Origin: Trichopria drosophilae
Lineage: Eukaryota > Arthropoda > Insecta > Hymenoptera > Diapriidae
Length of the DNA: 64,000 nucleotides
Direction: 5' to 3'
Assembly: GCA_030407085.1 (NCBI GenBank)
Contig: CM059584.1
Location: forward strand, 120,504,501 to 120,568,500
The notes below the pieces were generated by a model. The model was not told the origin of the DNA. It searched no databases and was given only the letters and a program-made list of their open reading frames with translations. How positions within the stretch are numbered: position 1 is the stretch's first letter; the number at the start of each line of letters is the position of its first letter. A program made the translations under genes and the position numbers. Shown here piece by piece: positions 62,037 through 64,000 of this stretch.

Positions 62037-63130
62037 TTTGATTCCTGTTTTTTTTTTCGCAGCGTATTTCTCCTTAGACGAAACCGTTCGACGTTATTGA
62101 TAAAATTACTTCTGATATATTAGTCATAACAAATTTAAAGAATACATAAAAATTGAAGATTCACTTAATTCGAAATGTTAAAATGAAATATTGACAAAGC
62201 AGTAAATCTTCTCTTCACTCGTTTTGAACATGACAGTGATTTGTACATTAAAAAATAATAAAATGAACAAAACTTTTTTATTTTTTCCATTGCAATGGAG
62301 TGAATTTTCAAGTTTTATTTTAGTTAAAAAAATTGATATTTCTCACTTAATTTGTCCACCAACATTTAAATTTTTTAATTTATTTTATAATATTATTTCA
62401 ACAGATTAAAAAAAATAATGGAAATGTTTATTTAATAGATATTTACACAAAATGGAGAATCTAATATAGTCTAAGTTATGACACCATTTAAGACTACAAT
62501 TATTATAAATTCATATCTTAAAAACCATAAAAAAAAGTTAAATTTGATTTCACAGTTTAATAATTAAAACTCCTAAGATCGCATTAATTAAACGATTTTT
62601 TTTCTTTGTAAACTATGTTATTTCTGTTGTATTAATTTAATAATTAATTCCAACTGTAGCGCTAAGCTTTAATCAATTATTTTTTGTTGTGATGGTTAAT
62701 TACGATCAGATTTAAAATGTTACGAAATAACGTAAAAAAGTAAAATCATTTTTAAATATTTTAAGTTTAAATGAAGTCATTTGTATTAAATAATAACTAA
62801 TATTAATGCCAAATTAGCAAGATTATACTATTCTCTTTAACCAATTTTGTCGACATAGATGACAACAATTTCATTCTTTAATAGATGAAAAATTTTATAT
62901 AGAGAAGAGGCACATTTGCTCACTTGACTGACTGAAATATAACTCCTTCGTATTGGTCTTCGAGTTTATTCTTCATATTGAAATTATGAACGTTTTACTC
63001 TTTGAATAGTTTTATATTAATGAGACGCAGTTTTAGTAAAACCCTACTAATAAAAACGTTAATTTGAAAAATACCCTGATTGTGTGTTAAAAACAAATTA
63101 TTGACAAATTACTATGCATATTTACTTGAA
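62037..63130. other. AT-rich DNA, nothing recognised
   Basis: No supported feature. Confidence 0.5.
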
Positions 63131-63726
63131 TTAACCCATTAAGGATGGGAGACGCACATATTTACGTTGATTTTCGACCTTCATTTTCAACGATTTTGAA
63201 GCATTTTATTGAATTTCAGTCCACCATATTGGATCCGCCATCTTGAATTTAAAAAATCTAACCTCAAATTGCTGATCAGCAACTTCGAAAACCCCTGGAC
63301 CTCAGTTTTAAGGAAAATAATACCACTAGAGATGCGAATTTCATAATTGATAGAATAAGGTTTATTTTTTCGAGATATTGACGTTTTGAAGAGGTTAGGT
63401 TGATTCGGGGCAAGACAAAAAAATTCCTGGTTGAAGTTCATATATTTTGTGCGCTTTTGGTTACAGAAAGGCATCGATTCGGCAACATTATTGATACGAA
63501 AACAAATTCACAAAAAACGAAACACACGAAATTGTGTTCATTTTTTTTAAATGCGCACTATTGGTTTTTAAAGCAATTTAAATGCAATTTTGACCACGCT
63601 AATCGAAAGAGCTACTCGAAAATAATAGGTTGGTCACTTTCAAATCAATATTAATCTTATTTCCTGTTGAGAATGAAGGTCGAAAATCAACGTAAATATG
63701 TGCGTCTCCTGTCCTTAATGGGTTAA
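63131..63726. repeat. 596-bp TTAA-bounded element with 60-bp ends
   Basis: The left end TTAACCCATTAAGGATGGGA continues GACGCACATATTTACG and TTCGACCTTCATT. The right end is its inverse with three differences in 60 bases by my count, ending CCTTAATGGGTTAA. TTAA stands at both edges. Unlike the long foldbacks, only the ends pair. The interior has CCATATTGGATCCGCCATC with GAATTTAAAAAATC, the shared GGCGGATCC/AAATGGC motif in inverse orientation. It is a likely non-autonomous piggyBac-type element and fairly young. Confidence 0.85.
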
Positions 63727-64000
63727 GGAAGTACTTTAGCAGCTTAAGTAAGGTTTACTAAATAAAATAAACGTATTTATTAGCAAAAGACAAATCGAAG
63801 AAAGTGTTTTACTTGAATAAAGCCATGTTCAGTTTTTCGTTCCGATTTGTATCAATACAGTACTAATAGACTATTAATATTTAACATTTTCACCAAAACC
63901 ATTGCAATTAACAAATTTGGGGACGTAATATTAATCTTTACTAAATTTGGTATATTACGCAACCATGTGTGTTAATCTTTTTTTAAAAATAATGAACATT
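63727..64000. other. AT-rich DNA to the window end
   Basis: No supported feature. Confidence 0.5.

Noticed and set aside
1..64000. tRNA genes and well-known insect microRNAs
   Set aside because: I looked for A/B-box patterns such as GGTTCGAAT with a foldable context and for familiar microRNA seeds by eye and found none convincing. A dedicated search could still find some.
1..64000. CRISPR arrays, phage or bacterial defence systems
   Set aside because: There is no regularly spaced repeat-spacer structure, and no bacterial-type gene density or signals. The DNA is eukaryotic in character.

Overview
The window looks like non-coding nuclear DNA from a eukaryote, most likely an insect or another arthropod. 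It is strongly AT-rich. It has no dense run of genes, no operons or bacterial ribosome-binding sites, no rRNA or tRNA I can recognise, and no CRISPR array. It does carry many small TTAA-bounded and palindromic (foldback) elements. The longest open frame is only about 120 codons and lies over a palindromic repeat. I find no confident protein-coding gene. The window reads as a gene desert or very long intron filled with old transposon debris. The species cannot be fixed from sequence alone.

Layout. 0-9 kb is mostly plain AT-rich DNA with two or three foldback elements, a diverged 205-bp duplication (8.24-8.62 kb) and the two most protein-like stretches in the window: a decayed minus-strand frame at 5.55-6.08 kb and a tiny cysteine-rich exon-like stretch at 3.04-3.14 kb. 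9.4-12.8 kb holds a pair of almost identical 650-bp direct repeats, each abutting a copy of one foldback family. 12.9-20.7 kb is a repeat cluster: G-rich minisatellite, two copies of an element with ACTTCGACC hairpin ends, a long degenerate foldback, a degenerate tandem repeat and several nested insertions with a long GTGC microsatellite. 20.8-36.8 kb is AT-rich DNA with scattered short foldbacks and a GC/CpG-rich island at 23.0-23.6 kb. 39.3-39.6 and 48.2-48.8 kb are two more GC-richer islands. 42.5-45.7 kb is a cluster of foldbacks, including a nested GGTGCACC family. 49-52.7 kb has three foldbacks, the largest a 1.26-kb element with arms about 390 bp long. 52.7-56.4 kb is empty AT-rich DNA. 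56.4-57.9 kb is an ancient diverged tandem array built around a CCCTAGGG core, running into the fourth island at 58.0-58.7 kb. 59.3-63.7 kb carries four more foldbacks, two of them TTAA-bounded, and one with a perfect 45-bp inverted repeat.

How the pieces relate. Several elements with unrelated ends are bounded by TTAA followed by CCC, as in non-autonomous piggyBac-type elements. Three of them, together with the tandem repeat at 16.7-17.3 kb, share one internal motif (roughly CTGA-GTC-AATTT-AAATTC-AAATGGC), which suggests common descent. The four GC-rich islands are the best candidates for host function (enhancers, promoters or unrecognised exons) because they stand out in base composition and are free of foldbacks. 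The most unusual unexplained structure is the CCCTAGGG array beside the 58-kb island. I do not see evidence for a new molecular system.
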